A DNA stretch of 64,000 bases from Malus domestica (taxonomy: Eukaryota > Streptophyta > Magnoliopsida > Rosales > Rosaceae): positions 10,180,501-10,244,500 of the forward strand of contig NC_091669.1 in the NCBI RefSeq assembly GCF_042453785.1, in the 5' to 3' direction. This document shows, piece after piece, positions 11,201 through 23,539 of this stretch. The translations under genes were made by a program, and so were the position numbers. The notes under the pieces are model-generated. The model searched no databases. It had not been told where the DNA came from and saw nothing but the letters and a program-made list of their open reading frames with translations. Within the stretch, counting starts at the first letter, position 1, and each line of letters begins with the position of its first letter.

Positions 11201-14196
11201 ATCTTCTTTATTTGACTTTCACCTTTGACTACATTAGTCATTGTCCCTAAACTCCCACTATCTCTCTTGAAACCTTTTTCAATTGTGTTATACACATCAA
11301 ACAATTTTGGAGAGCATGTGGTTTTTGTTCACTACATAGTTTACAATAAACTTAGTGAACGATTAGGATAGGGAAACAAAGGTGAAGTCCTTGCCTAGTT
11401 TCCGTCTCGTTAAGTGGTTTATCACTTCAACACTTAATGATTCAAAATCATCATAAGTCCATGTTAATGGACTATTTTTGTCAACCAACCATTATGTTCT
11501 AAACATAATTACAAACCTTCAAGAGTTGTACAAGGCAACTCTCATTTCTTCATACAACAAATTGTAAGTGAAGAATCATGGCACATAAAGTGTCCATGCC
11601 TTTGTGCCTTCTTCTCAAGTTCTTTATTCATTTAACAAAGAAACAAGCACTAAGTGTTTGCATTGACTAAGAGTTGTTCAAAGCAACTCCTATTTCTTCA
11701 TACAACAAATTGTAATTGAAGAATTATGACATTTAATAGTGTTGTCCTCTTTATGATAGACCTTTTCTAACATATTCTTCTAATGATACATTATCAATAG
11801 GAAGATTGTGAGGATGAGACTACTTTGGTACTTTTACAAGCCATTAAAGACAATCTATGGTTTTGTAGTACCAAGTCCGTAAACTAAACGTTCGGCTTTT
11901 ATTTGTCAAGTGTTGGATAGCGTTTGCAAATATATTGGTAATCAAATACATAACGAATATAGATTGATTGATTTTAAGCCATTTGATTCGGGTCTTTAAA
12001 TCAAAATAGCACCACCCACTATTTTTGGCAAATTCCATATCCCTCATAGGAATTCGAGAGTTTTGGATGAAACTCCTAGTAGGTTATGGGAGGCTCACTA
12101 TTACCAAGCCCACCTCACGATGATACGATATATGGCTAGCAACAATAATAATGAGAGAGTACGCTTACTCATTTGCAACTCATGCAAGTACCCATCTTAT
12201 TTGGCCTCTAGAGAATGTAACCTCACAATGATATGATATTGGTTCCATTGCACTTAGTTAAGTTCTTCCCACCATGCTTAGTGTGTGAAGGGGTTCAAGA
12301 ATAGCCTCACGATGATACGATATATAGCTATCCTCGTTGCCTACACTCACCTCATCATATGTATATGGATTCCTCCTGAGTATAAGCATGCACTGTGTAC
12401 TCCCCCATGATAGGGTGAAGCCGGTGTACAAGTCATAAACGATTGGATCCCACCACGGTGGAAGGCCACGAAGAGATATTCTAAACATCTCTCGCTTATC
12501 AACTTAATATTGGTTTGATTGAGGGTTTTAGGTCTCATCACATATAAACATACATTTTAATCTCTATTAAAACTATTTTGATCCTATTACAACTATTGGT
12601 CCATCTCATTGTTTTAGTTGTACATAATACTCCCACTATGCTTTTAAAACGATTTTAAAGCAAGAGTATATGATACTACTAACATAAACTTTGCATTCAT
12701 TTGATGGACTACATAGTTGTCTTAGGGCCTAAGGATGATCATGAACCTTTGTTTAGATTCAACACGAGCCTTGTGTTGAATCTCGGTCTAGGAATGAAGA
12801 TTGATTTTAGTTACGCGTTTAATCACATTAAGGCGTGTTGTCTTATGGGCGTTGGACCCAACTACTTCATTTTCATGCATATCATATAAAGCAAGAAAGA
12901 AGTACTTCAAAGTAAAGGTGAGCTTATGCTCATTACAACATTTGCATATAACAAATTACTTTAAAGTAAAGAAGAGCTTAAGCCCTTTTACAACATTTGA
13001 TCAAATCAAATTACAACCAAAATCTAATCTACACATTCCCATGGTTCAAACAAATTTGAAACGCCTTTCACATAGCTCAATTATATTAGGCTTAGGTTCA
13101 TAATCACCCTTTAATTAATTAACACTTTAACTAATTAATGAATGCAACATTTTCATTTGGTTTTTTTTTTTATCCATAAGATTGATTTAAATGGAGCTAA
13201 ACAAAATGAAAATCCAATTCTCATTTAAAGAGACAAAACAATTTTGTTCTCATCCTATTTGGGCCATCTTGCAATTAACCTCAACTTTTGGGCCATATTG
13301 CAATAACAAAAACTTTTGGGGTCACTTTGTATAATACACAAAAGTCACAACTTCATGTAAATACAACTAGAACCCAAACTTTTAATAATGCAAAAACATC
13401 ATTAAAGGATCAAAACAATTTGTCCTTTAGCGTTTTTGGACCTAAACGTAAAAACGTAAACTTTTGGGCCAAAGTGCAAATACACAAAAGTATCAAAACT
13501 TTATGTAATTGCATAAAAGCCCCAAAAGTACTCCCTTTGAGGGAGTGGCCGGTTTTAGGGGAAGATAAGGTGGGTGTGTGTGTTGATTTGTGAGTTTTGT
13601 CAAAATCAATCATGCAAGTGTATGTAAGATAAGTTTTTGAAATAATTCAATCACAATTATTTCAATCATCATTTATACAAATATCTAACACTTTAAATAC
13701 ATAAAAAAATCATTTAAAAACATATCACATATACTTTATGAAATAATTCAAAACTTTGAATCAATACACCAAACCTTTTTGTTCTTGGCAAGAACATCAA
13801 GAACAATGAAGAACATCCATGAAAAACCCAAATTTTTCCATGAACTTTTTCCACCCAAAAACATTCCAAAACCATTCTTACTTAAGGGAAATAACATCTA
13901 ACCAAACTAGGGTACTTAGGGGTTCCAAAGAACACATTAAAACACTTTTAACAAGTCAAACAAGAACCCAAAAATTCACCCTTTGATTTTGGCCGAATTT
14001 TCCCAAAAGCATGGCACCAAATTTTAGCTCCAATATTCATGCTCATATGAACAACATCTACAACATTTGAGATAGCAAATTTTCCAACAAAATTTACTTT
14101 CAAAGAAGCAAGAATAAAGCTTGTAACAATTACAACTTTTAGATCACAAACTTATGAACTACAAAACACAAAAGGATTCACCAACTACTAGACCTA

Positions 14197-14209
14197 GGCT
14201 CTGATACCA
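14197..14209 (-). other. Copia primer-binding site
   Basis: On the minus strand the sequence is TGGTATCAGAGCC, complementary to the 3' end of plant initiator Met-tRNA, two bases inside the 5' LTR. It is a full match to the usual site. Confidence 0.9.
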
Positions 14210-14211
14210 CT

Positions 14212-16034
14212 TGAAGGGATTATTTTGTAAAACATGTTCATTTGAGCAACATCATATAACATGCAATTAACAATTAAAGGCGGAATCATGCTTACATGCA
14301 CTCAAAAACAAAACATTTACCCATGAAATTCAAAGCCTAGTAGATTGGTGAACCAATAATCAACTCAAAACATAAGTGAGTTGAAATTAATACCTTTGTA
14401 GATTCCTCTTTGCATAAGCAAAGGCTAATCACCCAAAGAGATAAGGGCCTTCATTCCTTGCTTCTTAGATCCATGGATTTGGATGGAAGAATAGGTTCTC
14501 CAAGTTCCCAAAATTGAGAACCTCTAATTCTCGACACCAAGGTTCGATTGTAGAAGAAATGAGTGACCTTGGAGTAGTAGGATTGCTAGATGTACCCTCC
14601 AAGGTGTTGGCCTCTTTAGAGAGAAAATGGAGAGACAATTCTCACCTATTTTCCCCAAAAATAAACCCATTTTTCACTTAATGAATATTTGGCTATAAAA
14701 TCATTTATATAGTCACTTCTTTAAGTGACCTAAACAACCAAAACCCTAATTCATTTCATCATGGCTGGCCATTTAGGGGATTTTGGGCTTTTGGGCTTTA
14801 ATGAATCTTCATTCATTAAATTGTCATACAACTTAAGTTAATGGGCTTGACGTTCGAAGCCCATTGGGCCTTAAGGTCCAAAACTATCCCGAAGTCTTTA
14901 ACGAACTTATTCGTTTGATTAATTAACATATTAATTAATCCTTGCCATAAATAAATGATTAAACCATTTAATCATTCTTACTCATTTCTGTTTAATCTCC
15001 AATCTCCACCTTTCACGGTGTGCGATCCATTAGGTTCCTTTTAGCGAGGTAGTGGGCGATTAAAACCATTTTACATCGATTGTGAATTGAAACTATTTTC
15101 AATTCTCCCTTTAGTGATTATACACGTTTAGGGCTTCCACAAACCATGAGTGACACCTAGCAGCATATCATGGTTACCCAAGCTAATCAGAAGAGGTTAG
15201 AGAACCTATTCAGTTCGAGATTACAAATGCAATACGGTCCTTCTCTAATCTAATACTCTTGACCACATTGTTTGGTTTGATAGTTTATTTTCTCATGTCT
15301 ACTATCCAATGTGTGTCTTGTGCTTATATGATTACCTTGAATGTGATTCGGAACGCATTCCCTAATCTCATTCATACTCTGGCCAGAGATTCAAATCATA
15401 TCAGAGAGTATTCTCCCTCAAACGGTTTGAAGGTTAGAGATCCCTTGTTGCGCATTCATTTGTCTCCATAGCTAAGCGGCTTGACCCCAACGATGCCGTG
15501 GACACCCTCCTGGTGGGATGACTTTGACATAATCAAAGATCAAGGTCTTAATCACAAGACAACTATGATGCCTCAGGTCAAAGGACTACTTTGCATTATC
15601 CCAACCATGAGTTCTCATGTGACATGGAATATGAGAACTCTTCGTTGATCGCGTTCAGTGAACTCATTCTCTATTGAGCACCTACCGTACTTGTCTTGAT
15701 GTCACACACACCAATGATTCGAGACTAATCACTCTCCCTGAGAGAAGACATAGTACGTACCGATCTTGACGGACTGTCAATGCCCAATTGGCAATCCTAT
15801 GATCAGGAACGTTTAGGATGTGTCTACGAAAGAATGGTCTCAAGAATCTAACTTCATTAGATTACATTCTCTCAATCACAAATTCCTTGGACTTTATCGT
15901 TTAAGCATATAACATTTATATGAGACGGCTCAAACAATAATCTTTGCCCTTTATATGTTAAACTAGATTAGTTTAACATGTGAAATGTCCGTAAAGTATC
16001 ATCACATGATTGGCTTTAGGGCACATTTCCAACA
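14212..16034 (-). repeat. Copia 5' LTR
   Basis: This is the 1823-bp partner of the LTR at 6421-8243 and looks identical to it. It is followed on the plus strand by the target duplication GGTGG and then by the resumed CACCTGGTTGGTGG array of the host element. Confidence 0.95.
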
Positions 16035-16039
16035 GGTGG

Positions 16040-16300
16040 CACGAAGATGAGTTCCTTTTTCACCTGGTTGGTGGCATAAGTGGCAAGTTGCCAAATGATA
16101 TTAGAGTACGGGTTGTACATTTCATCACCTGGTTGGTGACATGAAGGAGAGTATGGGTTGTACATTTCATCACCTGGTTGATGGCATGAGTGGCAAGTTG
16201 TCAAATGATATTAGAGTACGGGTTGTACATTTCATCACCTAGTGGTGGCATGAAGATGAGTTCCTTCTTCACATTTCATCACCTGGTTGGTGAGAATAAG
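16040..16300. repeat. CACCTGGTTGGTGG array, right part
   Basis: This continues the array cut by the copia insertion, with units such as GAGTACGGGTTGTACATTTC and CACCTGGTTGGTGG. Its presence on both sides shows that one outer element was interrupted, not two elements placed side by side. Confidence 0.85.
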
Positions 16301-16371
16301 GGTAAGGTGTCAAGGCACATTGTAGCAAGTGTCGAAGACACAAAATATGTTGAACCCTTTCGAAGCACAAT

Positions 16372-16475
16372 TAGCTTATGTATGGATGTGTTGGAATGTA
16401 TGATGTTTATGTATGAATGTGTTGGAATGTATTATGTTTATGTATGAATGTGTTGGAATGTATAATGTTTATGTT
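16372..16475. repeat. Three tandem copies of a 31-bp unit
   Basis: GTGTTGGAATGTATGATGTT followed by TATGTATGAAT repeats about three times with small changes. It lies between the short array and the gag relic of the outer element. Confidence 0.8.
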
Positions 16476-16863
16476 GATTGATATGAGTGATGCTTATGAA
16501 TGTTTTGCTATGCATAAAGGGATCCATGTTTTTGATATGTGAACCATGTTGGTTGTAACACGGAGTATCACATACTTTGTGTCAAAGTATGCATGTTGAA
16601 GCTCTGAATTAGAGTATAAGGATATGTCAGCATAAAGCAAGTGTTCCAGTGCTAGGAACGCAAAAGACTCAAAAGAAGTTGTCTGAATTCCCTCTTCTTT
16701 AAATATTTGCCAAATGGCTTATGTGACAAAAGATCTCAGGCGGTTGAAAGTCAAAACATTTGTAATGTGTATGCCTTCTTATAATAGCATTTCCTTCAGT
16801 ACCTAGTCTTCCACTTTGAAAGAGTAAGGCTTGGCCCCATAGTCATAATAGTCGACTATACGT

Positions 16864-18185
16864 TCACCCCTGGTTGTCTTGATATGAACTTTTATCCTTC
16901 TTATTGTAATGGGCTTGCTGAGAGTAAAAATCTTTCCTCTTACCAAGAGACAGATACGTTTGGTGACTTAGCGAGTAGCTAAATGAGGCAGGAGATGATG
17001 CAATAAGTGTCTGAATGGTCAAGATCTCCTCACTTGGTAGAACTTGACTTCCACTTCCCACTTGTTGATAGGGGTTAACCATATGGGGGTTCCCTTGGTA
17101 TGTCCTTGCTTCGGCGGACGCGTGGTTGTAAGCTTATGCCATCACCTCAGAGTAAGTTTTTCAAGTGTTGGCATTAATCATGTACTTGAAGAAACAATCA
17201 CGTAGGACTGCCATGAAGGCCTTTAGGGCGGTCTTGTCATTTGCCTCAGGGCAGCGAGAATACTCATGGCTGAAGCGACCAGCATACTCTCTTAGTGACT
17301 CGTCTGGCTTCTGGCGAATAGTGTACAAGTCATCTGTAGAATGCAAGCGATCAGTCTGGAAGATGTGTTGAGAGACAAACAGTTTCCTCAGTTCCTCAAA
17401 TGAGTTTACTGTCTCAGGTGGAAGATGACAATACCAGTTTAGAGCTCCGCCAGAGAGGGTGAAGGGGAAGAGAAGACATCGCTCTTCGTCAATAATCATC
17501 CGATATGCCATGGTAGACTCAAAAAGGTTAAGGTGTTCAATTGGGTCCTCCCTTCCAGTATAGAGTTGTAAACCAAGCTTTTGTTTTGTCTTCGCTTGAA
17601 GGGGGTGTCGAGGATCCTTCTTGTGAGAGGGCCAGGCCTGGGTTTGTTCCAGTCAGGTATCTCGGCCTTACGTTCGGCCTTCAACTTATTTACTTCTTCA
17701 AAGAGTTGTAGGACAAAGGGGTCTTGAGTGGAGTCATGTACCACTGGAATTTTCTTTCGTAAGTCTCTATCGCCTCTTGGAAGTAGGAAAGTTTAAGCAA
17801 GGGCGTGTGGTTTTTTCTTGGACTCGCCATACTGACTTCTAGGGCGAGTTTGTCGGAATACCTCAGAGTCCCATGTACCTTCATGTTCCTCTGGGACCGG
17901 TTGTTCCTTCCCTAGATTGGCAACTGGCCTGGGTCGTGGGAGGGGACCGAGTCTTTCAGAAACCCTTAGGTCATTGATCTTCGAGCATATGTGGAGGGGA
18001 TTCTCTCGACGTTGCTTTAGGAAGTCTCGGCAGTAAGGATAAACGGTTTTCGATCCTTCCAACCCTTTTGCAATGAGGTATCTTCCTCCACTTCTCCTGC
18101 TTCGGGTCGAAGCATCTCGGTTGAGAGAAATCTCATGTTGATCAATATTTTGATGATTAGCTCGCTCCTCATCAGGGATATCCAT
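16864..18185 (-). pseudogene. Gag relic of the outer Ty3/gypsy-type element
   Basis: Minus-strand frames read like a plant gypsy gag. The N-terminal part begins MDIPDEERANHQN and is rich in Arg and Pro. A later part has the retrotransposon-gag signature around LSGGALNWYCHLP and SFEELRKLFVSQH, followed by RQKPDESLREYAGRFSHEY. The copy is broken by several interruptions. No protease or reverse transcriptase follows before the arrays begin, so the copy looks non-autonomous. Confidence 0.75.
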
Positions 18186-18219
18186 GTCGAAGAGAGGTGA
18201 CCCTCTATGTTATGGGGTA

Positions 18220-20220
18220 CCCAAATGATGGTTTGGAATTTTTTGGTTTGGTTTGGAATTTTTAGGATTTTTTTCTAGCCCTAAGAATTATGCACGACCT
18301 TTTCGAAAACTATATAATGAATTATAAAAAAATGTTAAACAAACATGGACTGGAGGTCTTAAAATTCATTTAAATGAAAAATGGTAAATTTGGTTCATTT
18401 GAGATGCTAACCTTTCAAAATACGATACTAATCACATAAACACTTACACTTACACTTAACACTTACACTTAATCACATAAAACTAACAAAATTCTAATTA
18501 AAGCATGCAAATTTCCTTTATATGTAGTAATAAAATCTAGCACGATAAAAATCTAGCAACAATTCCGTAAAAAGAACATATATGTTACAAAATTGATTGA
18601 AAAAAAATATAACAGAAGTCTACTCAATTCTTGTTAAAGCATGCAAATTTCAATCTTTTGACCTCCTCTATTGGTATCAACAATATCTAACTACTTTCCT
18701 TTATATGTAGTAATAAAATTTTCTTATATGCTTTCATTATTGTTCCCTTTCCTACGTCATCGTTTCCCCGAATCTGTTTATTTCCAATCTAGCATTCCTT
18801 TACATGTCCACATATTTGCCTTCACTCCTCATTGCAAGTAAAAGCCAAAAAAGTAGAATTGCAATAAGCAGAAAAATCGAAGAAATCAAAGATTTACCTT
18901 AAATATGAAAAACGAATTTGATACAATAATAGGTTTCTTAGACCTTCCAACATATGTTACCATGGTCCTGCCGCGCCTATAACACAAACAAATAATATTT
19001 ACAAATGAATATTAGATTTGAAAATCACTAAAAAAAAAGGGTTACCTTCTTCAAAACATATAGGACTGTAAGTCTGCAAACCATACCTCCAAAAAAGTTA
19101 AGAACCAAAAAAGCAGCATTGCCTCCAACACAGTTAAATCCCAAAGGAAGTTCAGTTAAATCAGTTTAAATGGAAAATGATTAGTCAAACTCATACAACT
19201 AAATGGAGGAAAAATCAAATCGTAATATACAAATTAATTATAGTCAGTTCCAAACTTCCAGAAGACCCTTGACATCTTAACTGTAGAAAGCAGATAGTGC
19301 GGTAAATTAAAATAAGATCCTTTAGAAGAAAAATTATTTTTTCTGGACTATAATAGTGAACTTTCATTTAATAAAAGCCAACATATGACTTTCATTTAAA
19401 AAAACGAAACTGAGATTCAAGTATTCAAAGTTACAATTCGTGCAGAATGGTAATCATACAATTAAAAAAAAATGGGCATGCAACACTAAAATACCTGTAA
19501 TAGAAGCACACGAAGCGCTGGAAACTGGAATTTGCCTACTAAAAATCCAAATCAACTCCCCTGCAAAGCAACTAAACTATTTTCAGCAGTCTAATATGAA
19601 CCTAAGTAAAAGAATTACAAAAACCCAACAATCAAAGGTCTCATTTACCTAAAAACAATTCGACAATTTTATTGTAAGTAATAAGAAAATCAAACATCAC
19701 TCTATTCATATATCTATGAAGAATGCGGTCAACAATGACTCAATAATATATTACAGTCTTGGTAAGTATTATGGTTCCATGTATGGGCATTTTCGTATGC
19801 GATCTCGAAGCATATACAAACAAGTTTGACTGTTGGATCGTTGAAATTAGTTTCATAGAATTTGTATCACATCAAAACGATAGATTCACTAACACTTAGA
19901 GTTTATTTATACTTTCATTAAGTATAACATAAGATTTTGTGGTATCCACTAGTGTAAATATTTTAAATTGAAAATCGAATTCATTCATTGTATTCATATA
20001 GGGTCAATGAGTGTAGCTCTAAAAAAATCATGAAAATCAGAGTTAAAATAACCGTTAAATCATGATTTTTTGTTTTATAACCGTCGAAAAGTTTTGTTCC
20101 GTTATTTGATCTCTGAATGTTTGTTTTTTGCGATTTTTTGCTGACGCGATCTTGAAGCATATACAAACAAGTTTAACGTTGGATCGTTGAAATTAGTTTT
20201 GTGTATCCCATCAAGTTCAA
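18220..20220. other. AT-rich spacer, no gene seen
   Basis: I find no coding exon, RNA gene or clear element ends. A directly repeated segment of about 55 bases, containing GCATATACAAACAAGTTT and GTTGGATCGTTGAAATTAG, occurs near 19800 and again near 20150, about 350 bases apart. It is probably a piece of a degraded repeat. Confidence 0.5.
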
Positions 20221-20224
20221 TGGT

Positions 20225-20466
20225 GTGTGTGTATATATATATATATATATTATGTAGATTTAAATCTATTTATTTTGTACGTATAATTATTATAGTTTTT
20301 AGGGGTATAAAATTTAATATATATATATATATATATAATTATTATAGTTAATATTTTGGGGATATAATTATTATAGTATATATAATTATTATAATTATTT
20401 TAGTTAATATTTTGCCGGTATAATTATTTTAGTTAATATTTTGGGGGGTATAATTATTATAGTTAA

Positions 20467-20505
<39 letters not shown>

Positions 20506-20600
20506 TTATAGTTTTAAACTTTTTAGGGGTATAAAATTGTTAAATTAATATATATAATTATTATAGTATTTTTTAGGATTATTAAATTATTAAATTAATA
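20225..20600. repeat. Low-complexity (TA)n and AATTATTATAGTT tract
   Basis: Several (TA)n runs (about 20230-20250, 20315-20335 and 20470-20503) alternate with the phrase TATAATTATTATAGTTAATA. The tract is almost pure A+T and is likely prone to replication slippage. Confidence 0.85.
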
Positions 20601-20609
20601 TTCTGCTTA

Positions 20610-20766
20610 TCGTGTATCGTGTTACCCACGTGTATACCCGAACCAACCCGTTATCTTAACAGGTGCTTATCGGGTTATCCGATAACATCCGATTCATTAT
20701 CATGTCGATCCGAACACCTGTTAATTTCGTGTCGGGTTATTGAATCGTGTCAGGAATTGCCAGACC
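20610..20766. repeat. Transposon-end remnant that truncates a UGT85 gene
   Basis: This GC-richer stretch is full of mirrored phrases (CCCGTTATCTTAACAGGTG, TTATCGGGTTATCCGATAAC, CGTGTCGGGTTATTG) and ends GGAATTGCCAGACCTA. On the minus strand that end reads TAGGTCTGGCAATTCC, like the terminus of a plant hAT-type element. No matching other end was found nearby. Homology of the adjacent UGT85 frame stops exactly here. Confidence 0.5.
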
Positions 20767-21118
20767 TAGATGTTGATATAGCATGGTTGAGTTTATTGAG
20801 GAGGCCACGAAAGGGAGCCAAGAAATTCTGTTTTCTAACAGAGTCAGCAAGCAAAGTGAGATCTTGGGTGGCATCGTCATCTGAATCTGGAAGGCCATCT
20901 GGGACGGCTTCGAACCGGAAATCAGGCAAGCCATCTAGGGAGTCAGGTCCTAAAGATTTAAGAAACCGCTTGTGATTGAACTCCGCGTTGACAAAGGTAA
21001 TATGAAAACCTCTACTGTGCAGGAGTTTTGCGAATTTAAGCATTGCCTTGATATGGCTTTGAGTCGGAACTGGAATGCAAACAGCGTGAGGCTTAGTAAC
21101 TTCTGTTGTGGCATCCAT
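20766..21118 (-). pseudogene. UGT85-type UDP-glucosyltransferase, N-terminal fragment
   Basis: Family-1 glycosyltransferases of the UGT85 group transfer glucose from UDP-glucose to small acceptors such as cyanohydrins, terpenoids or cytokinins in the cytosol. The frame starts [18 protein letters not shown] and keeps family blocks: the conserved His ([20 protein letters not shown]), [14 protein letters not shown], then [18 protein letters not shown]. Homology ends after about 115 residues, where a family member has about 480, and the last residues (RSGNS) come from the transposon-end remnant. The PSPG donor-binding box and the second exon are absent. The visible part reads as one frame from its Met. 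The gene cannot be functional, since the acceptor domain is incomplete and the donor domain is missing. Confidence 0.85.
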
Positions 21119-23269
21119 TTTAGATTATGTGTTTGCATTGCAGTGCAGGTTATTCATAGTACTACTATGCTAGTAGTGAGCTACTTTTCAACATATATGT
21201 GGTTCAAGTTGAATGGTAGATTTTTTTGTAGTTGAATTTAGAGGGAATGTATGCGTTAAGATCGTAGGGAAGGTGCTTTAAGATAATTTGGTTAGTAATT
21301 TGCTTTCCAAGCAAAGCTGCCGACGATAAGTGACGCTGGACTTAGTGGCTTCTTCTGTTGTGTCATATAGCATTAAAGAATCACTTTAGCTTTTCTGTAT
21401 CTTCTATATATATAAAGGGAGAGCCCCAGTTTGGTGAAACATTCCAAAATACCAAAAAGATCCTTATGTTTCCTTCACAATCAAAATCCAAAACATCCAA
21501 AAAAGGAGGACAAATTGGTAAAAAAAAAAGAAAAAACTGAATAAAAAATTGTATTAGAAAACAAAATAGATAAATAAATAAAGAAAAAAGAAAACAGAAT
21601 TTTAAACCAATACACGGAGAAGGCACATGGGGAATAGATTGGAAACTGCTATGCTTCTTAACCGGGAACCGTTTTGCGGAAAGAGAGACAAACGTGAACG
21701 TGCAGAGTGGGGTTGAGGAGGAAAAGAAACACCTAATCGTGCAAAAAGAAGCAGTTTTGCTGGATGAGAGATATATAGAATGACACAAAGTAAGAACCTG
21801 AAAAGAAAAAACTGAAACAGTTTTGCAGGAAGAGAAGATGATACAAAAGCCATTGCTTGCTCATAAATTTGAAGAGAATTACAGGTTTGCTCTTCTTTAA
21901 TTCCATGCAGTTGTTGGATCACCACACTCTTTTCATTCTTTCTGGTTTTTTTTTTCAATGGATCACACAATTTGGTTCTAAGATTAGCATATAGTTATGT
22001 TTTCTTATCTTGCAGATTTATGAACAAGGATTGGGTATTTCTCTCTGGTGATTCTGTGGGTGAAGCCGGTTTCCTTTCTCCACTTTTTACTGATTTATCA
22101 TCTATGCCATATAATTGTTTGGGAGTTTATTGGAATTTAATTCAATTCCTCTGTGTTTCATTTTTCTTTGGCACGCTACCCACTTACGATTGAAATCAAA
22201 TTCGTATGGTCAGATTTTTCGGGGATAACCTTTTCTCTTCGTCCCCTGCTCTAGATTTTCATGTTTTAATTGTCTCCTTTCTTTCTTTCTTTCTCTTTTT
22301 ATGTTTCAGATAGTAACTATGGGTCCTCTATACAGAAAGAAAGTTATCCAGATAAACATAGCGAAGGGAAGTGACTACTTGATTTACATGGCATCTGGAA
22401 GCGGCAAGTCCAATATTTGGTTTGTTTGACATTTTATATTTTGTTTAATGTGTATAGTTTAATGAAATGCCTGAGAAAAACCATCATGATCATGATGCTT
22501 GGTAGACAATTTGTACTAAAAAAAATGTTTGACAAACGAAATCCTGAGCAAAAGATGTCTGCATTGAAAAAACCTGCTCTTTGCATTCCTTTTTTATAGA
22601 GAACTTCTTTGCATGGTTGGCTGCTTTTTCTAACTCTTCTGATTAGATGAATTGTACTCGCTTTACTCTTTGTAGATATAACATGAAATTAGACATACGC
22701 TTTATGCATGTATAAGTAAAAACTTAAAATGAAAAATTATCGTTTTTATAGCTTAATGTGGTTGTTCCTACTTTTTTAGGTTCCTTTGTGGTTCCAATGG
22801 ATTAAAGTTTTAGCACAAACACCAGCTAAAATTTATTACATAGCTTTTTGCCTTTTAATTGGTGCTTTGGTTGAACCTGATGCAGGATTTCTTGCACTCT
22901 GTCATGATCAGAACCTCACCTTCAATTGAGTATGCCTACATGCCATTTGACAACACTCCAATTGTTATTGAACCATTTAATACGAGCATATTATGCAGCC
23001 GTAGGACAAGTTGCTTCTAATAAAGAAGGTTTTAACGGCTAATGGAGATACCGAGAAGATGTGATTGAACAAAGATAAAGTGCCCAACAATATTGTTGTC
23101 TTGCCTATTGTTTTGAAGAGAGCACAAGAGTGTCTTTCAAATATTGACAAATTAGACCCTCAAAACAAAATCATATGTTAGGACATGATAATACATGTTT
23201 TTTAATCTATCAAGATAAAGAGTAATATTTTTCTTAGTTTTATTCTTGGCGTGTGTTAAATATGACAAA

Positions 23270-23320
23270 TGTGTAAGACGCCCGTTGTGCGCATGTTTAA
23301 TAAAGCCTCTCACACGTAGT
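23270..23320 (+). repeat. Possible second Helitron 3'-end remnant
   Basis: GTTGTGCGCATG through AAGCCTCTCACACG resembles the subterminal sequence of this Helitron (GTAGTGCCCGTG through ATGCCTCTCGCACG at 29288-29321), but the closing hairpin arm and CTAG are missing. It may be an internal duplication or a piece of a nested relative. Confidence 0.3.
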
Positions 23321-23539
23321 ATATAGCCAATTAAAAGAGAACTGAATGTATTTATAAATCAAATAAAATAGAAATGGAGAAAAAAGAATACAACAAATGG
23401 AGGACATGTAGAACATAAAGCTTTTGTTTTCTTCTGTTCGTAGGCATCTGTATACACCTTTTCGTATTTGTGGAATGTCACAAAATTTGTATTCTATTTA
23501 GGTTCATTATGTTTATTAATTTTTTAGATAAATTTTTCC

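Larger units (their letters stand above)
6421..16034 (-). mobile_element. Complete-ended Ty1/copia LTR retrotransposon with decayed interior
   Basis: The element is 9614 bp and bounded by GGTGG on both sides (6416-6420 and 16035-16039), a 5-bp target duplication. Its LTRs begin TG and end CA on the plus strand as written. A primer site matching initiator Met-tRNA lies beside the right LTR on the minus strand, and a GTGGGAGAT-type polypurine tract lies beside the left LTR, so it reads on the minus strand. Weak traces of a copia integrase region are visible near 10.3-10.6 kb. The interior is badly broken, probably with dozens of breaks. The LTRs look identical, so insertion was recent, probably mobilised in trans. 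Confidence 0.9.
400..18220 (-). mobile_element. Array-rich Ty3/gypsy-type LTR element, broken
   Basis: This is a fossil LTR retroelement read on the minus strand. From its 5' side (high coordinates) it shows a gag relic (about 18185-16864), tandem arrays, an extra ORF on the opposite strand (2952-3634), a long 62-bp array, and LTR-like sequence at 400-1060. No polymerase region is visible, and no 5' LTR or primer site was found beyond 18.2 kb, so one end is lost or hidden. This resembles the LARD-type derivatives common in Rosaceae. It is broken in several places. A copia element (6421-16034) sits inside one of its arrays and is therefore younger. The boundaries are approximate and the family call rests on the gag relic. 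Confidence 0.6.

Noticed and set aside
16190-16447. Frame with repeated YVGMYYV-like phrases
   Set aside because: Arises from the short array and the three 31-bp repeats.
18220-18300. Search for a 5' LTR and primer site of the outer gypsy-type element
   Set aside because: No Met-tRNA or other primer-site match, and no copy of the 400-1060 LTR sequence, was found, so no left-out LTR is claimed.
21381-21970. Frames of 120-135 residues at the Helitron left end
   Set aside because: Phe/Ser-rich translations of A/T and CTTT tracts without recognisable domain.
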